Origin: Rhizobacter sp.
Lineage (GTDB): Bacteria > Pseudomonadota > Gammaproteobacteria > Burkholderiales > Burkholderiaceae_C
Length of the DNA: 64,000 nucleotides
Assembly (NCBI GenBank): GCA_019635355.1
Contig: JAHBZQ010000001.1
Location: 682,001 to 746,000, forward strand
Reading direction: 5' to 3'
Shown one piece after another: positions 18,243 to 25,727 of the stretch; the stretch's first letter is position 1; each line of letters begins with the position of its first letter. The position numbers were made by a program, and so were the translations under genes. The notes beneath the pieces are model-generated. The model saw only the letters and a list, made by a program, of their open reading frames with translations. It was not told the origin of the DNA and made no database searches.

Positions 18243-20039
18243 TCAGGGGACGCTGCGCAACACGGCATACAGCTCTTTGGTGCGCACGGGTTTGAAGAGC
18301 ACCTGGTGGCCGCTGCTGTGCACGCGTTTCACCTCGTCGGGCGAGGTGTCGCCGGTGATGAGCAAGGCCGGCAGCGGCGCGCCGTAGACGCTGCGCACGC
18401 GCTCGATGGCGTCGATGCCGTCTTCGCCGTCGGCCAGGCGCAGGTCGGAGATCACGATGTCGATCACGCCGGCGTGGCGCCGCACCTCGGTGCAGGCCTC
18501 CTGGATGGTGGCGGCGGTGAGCACCTTGTAGCCCCAGGTCTGCAGCAGGTCGCTCATGCCGACGCGGATGCTTTCTTCGTCGTCGATCAAGAGCAGTGTG
18601 CGGCTCTCGTCGATGGGAGAGGGCACCGTGTCGGCGGCGACCGCGATGTTGTCCATCTCGTCGAACGGCGTCGCCTTGATGAGGATGCGGAAGACCGTGC
18701 CCTTGCCGGGCTTGGACGAGACCTCGAGCTGGTGCCCCATCAGCAGCACCAGGCGCTTGACGATGGCGAGACCCATGCCCAGGCCACGCGAGCGGTCGCG
18801 GCCGGGGTTGTCGACCTGGTAGAACTCGTCGAAGACCTTGGGCAGCTCGTCTTCGGGGATGCCGATGCCGGTGTCCCACACCTCGATGCTGATGGCGTCG
18901 GCACGCGTGCGCGCCACCACCACGATGCCGCCTTCCTGGGTGTAGCGGATGGCGTTGTGGATCAAATTCGACAGCACGCGCTCCAGCAGGTGAGCGTCGC
19001 TCATCACGATCTTGCCGCCGGCCTTGAAGCGGAGCCCCAGGCCCAGCTCTTCGGCCTGGCCGGCGCAGTGCATGTGCAGCACGCGGAAGAGATCGCGGAT
19101 GGGGAAGGGCTGCAGGTTGGGCTCGATCACGCCAGCGTCGAGCTTGGAGATGTCGAGCATGGAGGTGAAGCTCTGCTCCAGCGCGTCGATCGAGCGGATC
19201 ATGTTCTTCACCAGCGGCTGCAGGGCGGTGCCTTGTAGGCGCTTTTCCAGCGTGGCGGTGAAGAGGCCCAGCGCGTGCATCGGCTGGCGCAGGTCGTGGC
19301 TGGCCGACGCGAGGAAGCGGCTCTTCTCGCGGTTGGCCTGCTCCACCAGCACCACCTGCTGGCGCAGCGCGCGCACCAGGGCGTCGTTGTCGAGCTTGGT
19401 CTGCAGCTCCTTCATCAGCAGCCGGTGGCGGGCGCTCGCGTGGTAGATGCAGGCGAAGAGAAACGCGGCCACCAGCGGCGCGATGGTGATCGTCATCGGC
19501 GTGCCGAGGTAGAGCATGAAGGCGATGAGCGGCGTGAGGAGCGGCACCAGCCAGAGGTAGATCGCCCAGCGTTGCGCCGCCACCTGGTGCGCGCCGGCCG
19601 CGGCCAGCGCCAGCAACAGCAGCACGAGCGGCATGGTGGGCACCCAGCGAAGGTCGTCGATCAGCAGCGCCGGTGCGATGCCCCATCCCACCGCCGACAG
19701 CAGCACCACCGCCTGGTAGCGGTGCAGCCAACGCGAGGGCTGGGTGAGGGCGGTGCGGCCCGCCTGCTTGAACGACCAGTAGAGCGCCGCGTGCGCCACC
19801 TGCACCGCATGCACGAAGCCGGCCCAGACCCACAGCCCCGTGCGGTGGGGCATCCAGACCAGGAACGACAGCCAGCAGGCGAAGGCGAGGCCGGCGAGCA
19901 CCGCGACTTTCACGTCGCCGTGGCGCATCAGCTTCATCAGCTGCGAGGCGCGGGTGCGCTCGCGGCGGCGCTCAGGCCCTTCGTCGCTCGATGCTTGCGG
20001 GATGCCGGTGTTGGCGGATGGCGAGAGCTGGAAACGCAC
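18243..20039 (-). CDS. Membrane hybrid sensor histidine kinase with C-terminal receiver
   Basis: The 598-residue product has five or six membrane segments (about 44-200) with little periplasmic sequence, so it probably senses a membrane or intracellular cue. A cytoplasmic helix and HisKA domain follow, with phospho-acceptor histidine 248 in SASHDLRQPMH, then an ATPase domain (NLIHNAIRYT; DTGIGIP; GLGMGLAIVKRL). The C-terminal receiver (about 475-595) has LLLIDDEES, the ISDLRLADGEDG acceptor loop and the FKPVR lysine. This type of kinase with an RQPMHALG box is common next to LuxR-type regulators. The regulator gene ends 15 bases upstream, so the two form a pair. The receiver may act as a phosphate sink or allow a relay. 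Confidence 0.92.
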   Translation of the reverse strand: MRFQLSPSANTGIPQASSDEGPERRRERTRASQLMKLMRHGDVKVAVLAGLAFACWLSFLVWMPHRTGLWVWAGFVHAVQVAHAALYWSFKQAGRTALTQPSRWLHRYQAVVLLSAVGWGIAPALLIDDLRWVPTMPLVLLLLALAAAGAHQVAAQRWAIYLWLVPLLTPLIAFMLYLGTPMTITIAPLVAAFLFACIYHASARHRLLMKELQTKLDNDALVRALRQQVVLVEQANREKSRFLASASHDLRQPMHALGLFTATLEKRLQGTALQPLVKNMIRSIDALEQSFTSMLDISKLDAGVIEPNLQPFPIRDLFRVLHMHCAGQAEELGLGLRFKAGGKIVMSDAHLLERVLSNLIHNAIRYTQEGGIVVVARTRADAISIEVWDTGIGIPEDELPKVFDEFYQVDNPGRDRSRGLGMGLAIVKRLVLLMGHQLEVSSKPGKGTVFRILIKATPFDEMDNIAVAADTVPSPIDESRTLLLIDDEESIRVGMSDLLQTWGYKVLTAATIQEACTEVRRHAGVIDIVISDLRLADGEDGIDAIERVRSVYGAPLPALLITGDTSPDEVKRVHSSGHQVLFKPVRTKELYAVLRSVP

Positions 20040-20054
20040 CCTTCGCGTACCTGC

Positions 20055-20762
20055 TTACCTGAACAGGCTGATCAGGTGGGAGCGCGACTTCACGTCGAGC
20101 GCCAGCAGGATGGTCGACACGTAGTTCTTGATGGTGCCCAGCGACAGCCCGGTGGCGGTGCTGATCTCCTGGTTGGAGCAGCCCGAGAGCACCAGCTCGA
20201 GGATCTCGAGGTGGCGCGGCCCCAGCTCAGCCACGCGGTCGTAGCGCGACGAGCTCGGGAAGCGCGGGAAGGACGCCGTGACGCCGCCCTGCGCGGTGGC
20301 CAAGAGGCCCAGCACCGTGTCGCACATCTGGCGCGGCGCCTGGCCCTTGGTGACGTAACCCACCGCGCCGAGCGCGCGCACCTGGCCGATCACGAATTCG
20401 TCTTGCGTGCCGCTGATCACGGCCACGCGCGCCTGCGGGAAGGCTTCGAGGAACTGCTTCAGGCCCTGCAGCCCCTTGCAGTCGGGCATGTTGAGGTCGA
20501 GCAGCACGAGGGCGATGTCGGGCTCGCTGCGGTAGAGCTCCATCGCATCGTGCAGCGTGCTGGCTTCGAGGAGCTGCAGGTTGGCGTTGTCGACCGCGCT
20601 GAGGCTGGTCACGATGCCCACGCGCACGAGGGCGTGGTCATCAACGATCAGGAGTTTGGACATCTGGCGGACCGCTTCTTCGGCTGCGAGCACGTTTGCG
20701 TGGTCTTGTGGCACCACAGAAGCGCCACGTGGAGATGCCATGCCGGACAACACTTGGCTCAT
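20055..20762 (-). CDS. LuxR/NarL-family response regulator
   Basis: The 235-residue product has a receiver domain starting MSKLLIVDDHALVRVGI, an LLDLNMPDCKG acceptor loop and a GYVTKGQ switch lysine. The C-terminal LuxR-type helix-turn-helix spans about 170-230 (LGPRHLEILELVLSGCSNQE, SLGTIKNYVS). It is probably the partner of the kinase 15 bases downstream. The start is uncertain: ATG 20762 has an AGAGG site but adds a 33-residue tail before the receiver. ATG 20663 gives the standard receiver start but has no clear ribosome site. Confidence 0.88.
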   Translation of the reverse strand: MSQVLSGMASPRGASVVPQDHANVLAAEEAVRQMSKLLIVDDHALVRVGIVTSLSAVDNANLQLLEASTLHDAMELYRSEPDIALVLLDLNMPDCKGLQGLKQFLEAFPQARVAVISGTQDEFVIGQVRALGAVGYVTKGQAPRQMCDTVLGLLATAQGGVTASFPRFPSSSRYDRVAELGPRHLEILELVLSGCSNQEISTATGLSLGTIKNYVSTILLALDVKSRSHLISLFR

Positions 20763-21248
20763 CGGGTGCCTCTGTCAGGTGAATGAATCGAGGTCGTCAC
20801 GCCCGCGAGGGGCGCATCGCAGCGCGTATTGTTGATTCAAAAAAATGCGGCACGTATCCCTAAGAGCATGGATGCGGGTACACCCTGAGCGCCGGTGCCG
20901 GCCTTGTTGCGCAGACGCCGACACGGCAGCGGTCGGGTGTGACTTTGTTGGCGCTTCATCGCGGCGGGGGCCTCGGGCTCCCGCCGAATGACCCTTCCTG
21001 CGGCCCAGGGACCGATTGATATGTCCGACGCATGAGTCATGCGATTTGCCGCGTTGCGCGACATATCGGTGGCCAACAAGTTCCCCTGATTTCGCATCGT
21101 GCATGTACTGACTTGCCAACTTGTGCACAAAAGTCTAAGGAGAAGCATTAATCGCTAGAAATGCACGGCAGTGCAACCATTGGGCAAGCAGGAGAAACGC
21201 GTCGTGGCATCGCCGTTTCCCGTGCAAAACACCACAAAGGAGACTGCC
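20763..21248. other. 486-base divergent intergenic region with several short palindromes
   Basis: This region separates the minus-strand response regulator from the plus-strand secreted cytochrome and must hold both promoters. No coding sequence with family similarity was seen. Palindromes are GCATGAGTCATGC (21030-21042, perfect 6-base arms), GATATGTC (21018-21025) paired with GACATATC (21060-21067) around it, and TTGTGCACAA (21121-21130, perfect). The part from about 21120 is AT-richer than its surroundings. The nested arrangement at 21018-21067 looks like an operator or an RNA stem. No regulator can be assigned. Confidence 0.45.
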
Positions 21249-24200
21249 ATGCAATTGAGTTGGTCGGCCGTGAAACGGCAATTCGGACGTGTGATGTCCG
21301 CCTCGTGTCTGACCGTGTGCGCCCTCGGCGCCCACGCCCAGACCACCCTGTTCCAGCAATCCTTCGGAAGCGGCCTCGGGAGCTTCTCGTCGGCTGGCTC
21401 GGTGAGCACGTCCTCTCTGGGCGCCACCATGACCGCCTCGCTGCTGAGCACCGACGGCGCCATCACCTCGTCGCCGATCAGCACGGTGGGTTACACCGGC
21501 ATCACCCTGGCGTTCGACCGCAGCACGACCGGCCTCGACACCGGGGAAGCCGGCATCGCCGAGGTCTCGATCAATGGTGGCGCGTTCACCCAGGTCGAAT
21601 CGACCCAGGCCGCGACCACCAGCCGCGTGACCTTCAACCTGCCGTCGACCGCGGCCAACCAAATCAGCGTGGTGCTGCGCTTCCGCGTCAGCGCCAACAG
21701 CGCGCTCGAAAACTACCGCGTCAACAACGTCGTGCTGGCCGGCACGAGCGGCACCACCAACCCGCCGACCGGCGCCACGCGCCCGCCCATCGGCAAGTTC
21801 GCCACCTTCGAGAGCGGCCACGTCCGCCCGATGGCACTGAACAGCACCGGCAGCCGCCTCTTCGTCGTCAACACGCCTGACAACCGCGTCGAGGTCTACA
21901 ACACCTCCTCGGGCACCCCGGCGCTGACCGAGTCGATCCCGGTCGGCCTGGAGCCGGTGTCGGTGGCGCTCGCCAACGACAACCAGCTGTGGGTGGTGAA
22001 CCACCTGTCCGACAGCGTGAGCATCGTCGACGTCTCCACGACCCCGGCCCGCGTGATCAACACGCTGCTGGTGGGCGACGAGCCGCGTGACATCGTCTTC
22101 GCAGGTGCTGGCAACAAGTGGGCCTTCATCACCGCGGCGCACCGTGGCCAGAACGCCGGCTTCGACCCGCAGCTCGCCACCCCGGGCGTCGGCCGTGCCG
22201 ACGTGTGGGTGTACGACGTGGCCAACGTCGGCACGCGCCTCGGCGGCCAGCCGCTGACCCGCCTGAACATGTTCGGCGACACGCTGCGTGGCCTGGCGAA
22301 GAACGCCGCCGGCACCCGTGTCTATGCCGCGGTGTTCAACTCGGGCAACAAGACCACCGTGCTGAACGAAGACCTGGGCAACGGCGGCCTCACGCTGCCG
22401 TCGCCCACGACCGACGCCGCCGGCAACGCCGCACCGCGCAACCCGCTGATCGTGCAGAAGGACGCCAACGGTCGCTGGATGGACGATGGAGACCCCACGC
22501 GTGGCGTGGCACCGCGCGACCACAGCAGCCGCGTGAAGATCAACCTGCCGGACTACGACGTGTTCACGATCGACACCTCGGGCTCCACGCCCACGGTGAC
22601 GGCGCGCACGACGGGTGTGGGCACGACGCTGTTCAACGTGGCCGTGAACCCGTCGTCGGGTAAGGTGTACGTGAGCAACCAGGAAGCCCGCAACCGGGTG
22701 CGCTTCGAAGGCCCGGGCACCCGCTCGACCACCGTGCGCGGCCATTTCGTGGAAAGCCGCATCACCGTGATCGACGGCAGCAACGTGCTGCCGCGCCATC
22801 TCAACAAGCACATCACGAGCTACGACCAGGCCGTGGGCACGGCAGCCGAGAAGGCCGCCTCGCTCGCCACCCCGCTCGAAATGGCGATCACGCCCGACGG
22901 CTCGACCATGTACGTGGCCGCGATGGGCTCCAACAAGCTCGGCCGCTTCAGCACCTCGGCGCTCGAAGGCAACACCTTCACGCCTTCGGCCAGCAGCCAC
23001 GTGACCCTGACCGGCGGCCTGCCCACCGGCGTGGTGCTCGACCCGTCGCGCAACGTCGCCTACGTCACCACCCGCGGCGACAACGGTGTGTCGGTGGTCA
23101 ACACCTCGACCTTCTCCGAGACCGCCCACGTCACGATGTACAACCCGGAGCCGGCGGTCGTGAAGGCAGGGCGCAAGTTCCTGTACGACGCGAACTACAC
23201 CTCCAGCCGTGGTGATTCGTCGTGCTCGGGTTGCCACATCTTCGGCGACATCGACCACATCGCATGGGACCTCGGCAACCCGAGCGAAAGCCAGGTGGCG
23301 AGCCCGAACCCGTACAACACCAACGTGCCGCGTTTCGGCCGCAAGGCGAACTTCCACCCGATGAAGGGGCCGATGACGACGCAGAGCTTCCGGGGCATGG
23401 CCAACCACGGCCCGCTGCACTGGCGCGGCGACCGCACGGGCCAGAGCCGCAGCTCGGGTGAAACGATCGAGCACCAGGCGTTCGAAGACTTCAACGTGGC
23501 CTTCACCGGCCTGCTGGGTCGCGAGTCTCAGCTCACCGCAGCCGAGATGAAGGCCTTTGCCGACTTCGCGCTGGAGATCATCTACCCGCCCAACCCGATC
23601 ACCAACCTCGACAACTCACTCACCACGGTGCAGGCGGCCGGACGCAACGTGTACTTCAACACCACGTCCGACACCATCACCACCTGCAACGGCTGCCACA
23701 CGGTCGATCCGTCGCGCAAGCTCTTCGGCTCCGACGGCACCATGTCGATAGAAGGTGCTCAGCTCGACCAGGACTTCAAGATCCCGCACATCCGCAACAT
23801 GTACCAGAAGGTGGGCATGTTCGGCACGAACTCGAGCCGCTCGTTGTTCGCGAACGTGGGCGACCAGATCAAGGGCTTCGGCTACAACAACGCCGGCAAG
23901 TTCGGGACGCTCGTTCAGTTCTTCTCGGAAGACGTGTTCAACGCCCTCTCGACCACGCAGAAGCAGCAGCTCGAGCAATACGTGCTGGCCGCGCCGTCCG
24001 ACGTCAACCCGATCGTCGGCCAGCAGGTCACCGTGACGCCGGCCAACGCCAACCAGTCCGACGTGAGCGCTCGTCTGAACCTGCTCGTGTCGCGCGCGCA
24101 GATCACGAGCCCGGTGCCCGAGTGCGAGCTGGTCGCCAAGGGCGTGATCTCGGGCCAGGCGCGTGGTTGGGTCATGAACGCCAGCCAGCAGTTCGTGCCC

Positions 24201-24353
24201 AACAAGTCGTCTGAGTCGGCTGTCACGCTCAGCGGCCTGCTGAGCCAGGCCAGCGCTGCTTCGGCCCCGCTGACCTTCACCTGCGTGCCCCCGGGCAACG
24301 GCACGCGCATCGGCGTCGACCGCGACGCCAACGGCACGCTGGACCGCGACTGA
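21249..24353 (+). CDS. Secreted beta-propeller protein with two c-type haem sites and a C-terminal calcium-loop motif
   Basis: The 1034-residue product has a signal peptide (to about residue 31, ending GAHAQ) and an N-terminal beta-sandwich of about 150 residues. YVTN/YNCE-type propeller repeats follow (RLFVVNTPDNRVEVYN; QLWVVNHLSDSVSIVDV; VAYVTTRGDNGVSVVN). Two haem-binding CxxCH motifs are at 659-663 (CSGCH) and 813-817 (CNGCH), within a region resembling diheme cytochrome c peroxidases. The C-terminus has a D-x-D-x-N-G-x-x-D loop (1024-1032) like an EF-hand or dockerin calcium site. ATG 21249 is chosen for its AAGGAG site and signal peptide. It probably does redox chemistry in the periplasm or on the surface; the substrate is unknown. 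It stands alone, with a hairpin terminator after it. Confidence 0.88.
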   Translation: MQLSWSAVKRQFGRVMSASCLTVCALGAHAQTTLFQQSFGSGLGSFSSAGSVSTSSLGATMTASLLSTDGAITSSPISTVGYTGITLAFDRSTTGLDTGEAGIAEVSINGGAFTQVESTQAATTSRVTFNLPSTAANQISVVLRFRVSANSALENYRVNNVVLAGTSGTTNPPTGATRPPIGKFATFESGHVRPMALNSTGSRLFVVNTPDNRVEVYNTSSGTPALTESIPVGLEPVSVALANDNQLWVVNHLSDSVSIVDVSTTPARVINTLLVGDEPRDIVFAGAGNKWAFITAAHRGQNAGFDPQLATPGVGRADVWVYDVANVGTRLGGQPLTRLNMFGDTLRGLAKNAAGTRVYAAVFNSGNKTTVLNEDLGNGGLTLPSPTTDAAGNAAPRNPLIVQKDANGRWMDDGDPTRGVAPRDHSSRVKINLPDYDVFTIDTSGSTPTVTARTTGVGTTLFNVAVNPSSGKVYVSNQEARNRVRFEGPGTRSTTVRGHFVESRITVIDGSNVLPRHLNKHITSYDQAVGTAAEKAASLATPLEMAITPDGSTMYVAAMGSNKLGRFSTSALEGNTFTPSASSHVTLTGGLPTGVVLDPSRNVAYVTTRGDNGVSVVNTSTFSETAHVTMYNPEPAVVKAGRKFLYDANYTSSRGDSSCSGCHIFGDIDHIAWDLGNPSESQVASPNPYNTNVPRFGRKANFHPMKGPMTTQSFRGMANHGPLHWRGDRTGQSRSSGETIEHQAFEDFNVAFTGLLGRESQLTAAEMKAFADFALEIIYPPNPITNLDNSLTTVQAAGRNVYFNTTSDTITTCNGCHTVDPSRKLFGSDGTMSIEGAQLDQDFKIPHIRNMYQKVGMFGTNSSRSLFANVGDQIKGFGYNNAGKFGTLVQFFSEDVFNALSTTQKQQLEQYVLAAPSDVNPIVGQQVTVTPANANQSDVSARLNLLVSRAQITSPVPECELVAKGVISGQARGWVMNASQQFVPNKSSESAVTLSGLLSQASAASAPLTFTCVPPGNGTRIGVDRDANGTLDRD

Positions 24354-24365
24354 TCCGGTGAGTGT

Positions 24366-25643
24366 CTAACCCCGCGTGAGCGGGGTTTCCAAAGGGGCTG
24401 GCGGCACGAAATGGGCCGTTCCAGCCCCTCGTCGTTTGCGGGCGGCCTCCAGCTCCGCGCGCGCCACGGTGCGCAGGTGCACCTCGTCGGGCCCGTCGAG
24501 GAAGCGCATCGCGCGGCCCCAGGTGTAGAGGAAGGCGAGTGGCGTGTCCGGCGACAGGCCCATCGCCCCGAACACCTGCATCGCCCGGTCGAGCACGCGC
24601 GTCTGCAGGCGCGCCGCCACGAGCTTGATCGCGGCCACGTCGGTGCGGGCGGCGGCATTGCCTTCGGTGTCCATGCGCCAGGCCGCGCGCATCACCAGCA
24701 GCCGCGCCTGGTCGATCTCGACGCGGCTCTCGGCGATCCAGTCCTGCACGTTGGCGTAGTCCGCGAGCTTGCGGCCGAAGGTCTGGCGCTCGAGCGCCCG
24801 CTCGGCCATCAGCTCCAGCGCCAGCTCGCACTGGCCGATGGTGCGCATGCAGTGGTGCACCCGCCCCGGGCCGAGCCGTGCCTGCGCCATCGCAAAGCCC
24901 TCGCCCGGCTCGCCGAGCAGGGCGCTTGCGGGTACGCGGACGTTGCGGAACACCAGCTCCACGTGGCCTTCCACGCTGTGGTGCTGGAGGATCGGGATGT
25001 TGCGCACGATCTCGAGGCCGGGCGTCTTCAGCGGCAGCAGCACGAGGGAATGCCGACGGTGGCGCGGCGCATCCGGCGAACCGTCGGACACGCCCATCAG
25101 CACCACCAGCTCGCACAGCGGATGCAGCGCGCCGGTGATGAACCACTTGCGGCCGTTGATGACGAGCTCGTCGCCGTCACGCACGATGCTCGTCTCGAGG
25201 TTGGTCGGGTCGGACGAGGCCACGTCGGGCTCCGACATGGCGTAGCACGAGCGCATCGTGCCTTCCAGCAACGGGCGCAGCCACCGCTCGCGCTGCGCGG
25301 GCGTGGCGTAGAGGTGCAGCAGCTCGATGTTGCCGGTGTCGGGCGCGCTGCAGTTGAACACCTCCGAGGCCCAGGGCACCCGGCCCATGATCTCGGCCAG
25401 CGGCGCGTATTCGGTGTTCGACAGGCGGGTGCCGGGCTCGTCGGACTTCAGGCCGGGCAGGAAGAGGTTCCACAGGCCTTCGGCTTTCGCGCAGGCCTTG
25501 AGCGGCTCGATCACGTCCAGGGGGTATTCGCCGGCGTCGGCCCAGCGGTGCCAGTCGCGGTTGGAGGGCAGCACCAGCCGCTCCATGATGTCGCGCACGC
25601 GACCCTGCAAGCCCAGGTTGGCGGGGGAGTGTGAGAAATCCAT
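24366..25643 (-). CDS. Acyl-CoA dehydrogenase family protein
   Basis: The 425-residue product is an FAD-dependent acyl-CoA dehydrogenase. The pattern is clear: an N-terminal helical domain, the CYAMSEPDVASSDPTNLET flavin/substrate loop (about 144-162), VINGRKWFITGA, and FRNVRVPASALLGEPGEGF. The C-terminal helical domain has RALERQTFGRKLADYANVQD and the MQVFGAMGLSPDTPLA segment. The EPDVASSDPTN variant resembles the ACAD10/11-like or FadE-like group that acts on longer or hydroxylated acyl-CoAs; the exact substrate is not readable. It is convergent with the cytochrome gene, and its last codons and stop lie inside the shared hairpin. It is divergent from ccoI. Confidence 0.92.
   Translation of the reverse strand: MDFSHSPANLGLQGRVRDIMERLVLPSNRDWHRWADAGEYPLDVIEPLKACAKAEGLWNLFLPGLKSDEPGTRLSNTEYAPLAEIMGRVPWASEVFNCSAPDTGNIELLHLYATPAQRERWLRPLLEGTMRSCYAMSEPDVASSDPTNLETSIVRDGDELVINGRKWFITGALHPLCELVVLMGVSDGSPDAPRHRRHSLVLLPLKTPGLEIVRNIPILQHHSVEGHVELVFRNVRVPASALLGEPGEGFAMAQARLGPGRVHHCMRTIGQCELALELMAERALERQTFGRKLADYANVQDWIAESRVEIDQARLLVMRAAWRMDTEGNAAARTDVAAIKLVAARLQTRVLDRAMQVFGAMGLSPDTPLAFLYTWGRAMRFLDGPDEVHLRTVARAELEAARKRRGAGTAHFVPPAPLETPLTRG
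24368..24387. terminator. Hairpin terminator overlapping the acyl-CoA dehydrogenase stop codon
   Basis: AACCCCGC (24368-24375), loop GTGA, GCGGGGTT (24380-24387) form a perfect 8-base stem with a GNRA tetraloop, 15 bases after the stop of the plus-strand cytochrome gene. On the minus strand it covers the last codons and one base of the TAG stop (24366-24368) of the dehydrogenase. It can therefore serve the plus-strand gene directly and also forms at the very end of the opposing gene. Confidence 0.75.
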
Positions 25644-25679
25644 GTCCGGCGATCTTGGGGCTGGCCCGAGGCCGCGGAA

Positions 25680-25693
25680 TTGATCTGCGTCAT
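25680..25693 (+). promoter_or_regulatory. FNR-like site and -10 element before ccoI
   Basis: TTGATCTGCGTCAT matches the FNR consensus TTGAT-N4-ATCAA with the first half perfect and two differences in the second. A -10-like TAGAGT lies at 25716-25721. Placing the site centre at -41.5 puts the transcript start at about 25728, the first base of the ccoI ATG, so the message may be leaderless. It is weaker than the other FNR sites here. Confidence 0.45.
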
Positions 25694-25727
25694 GCGTCGC
25701 GCGGGCGGTGCTTTCTAGAGTCGGCGC

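Noticed and set aside
21135..23474. A 779-codon minus-strand frame opposite the diheme protein
   Set aside because: Composition is valine/arginine/histidine/glycine rich and meaningless; the plus strand has a signal peptide, propeller repeats and haem motifs.
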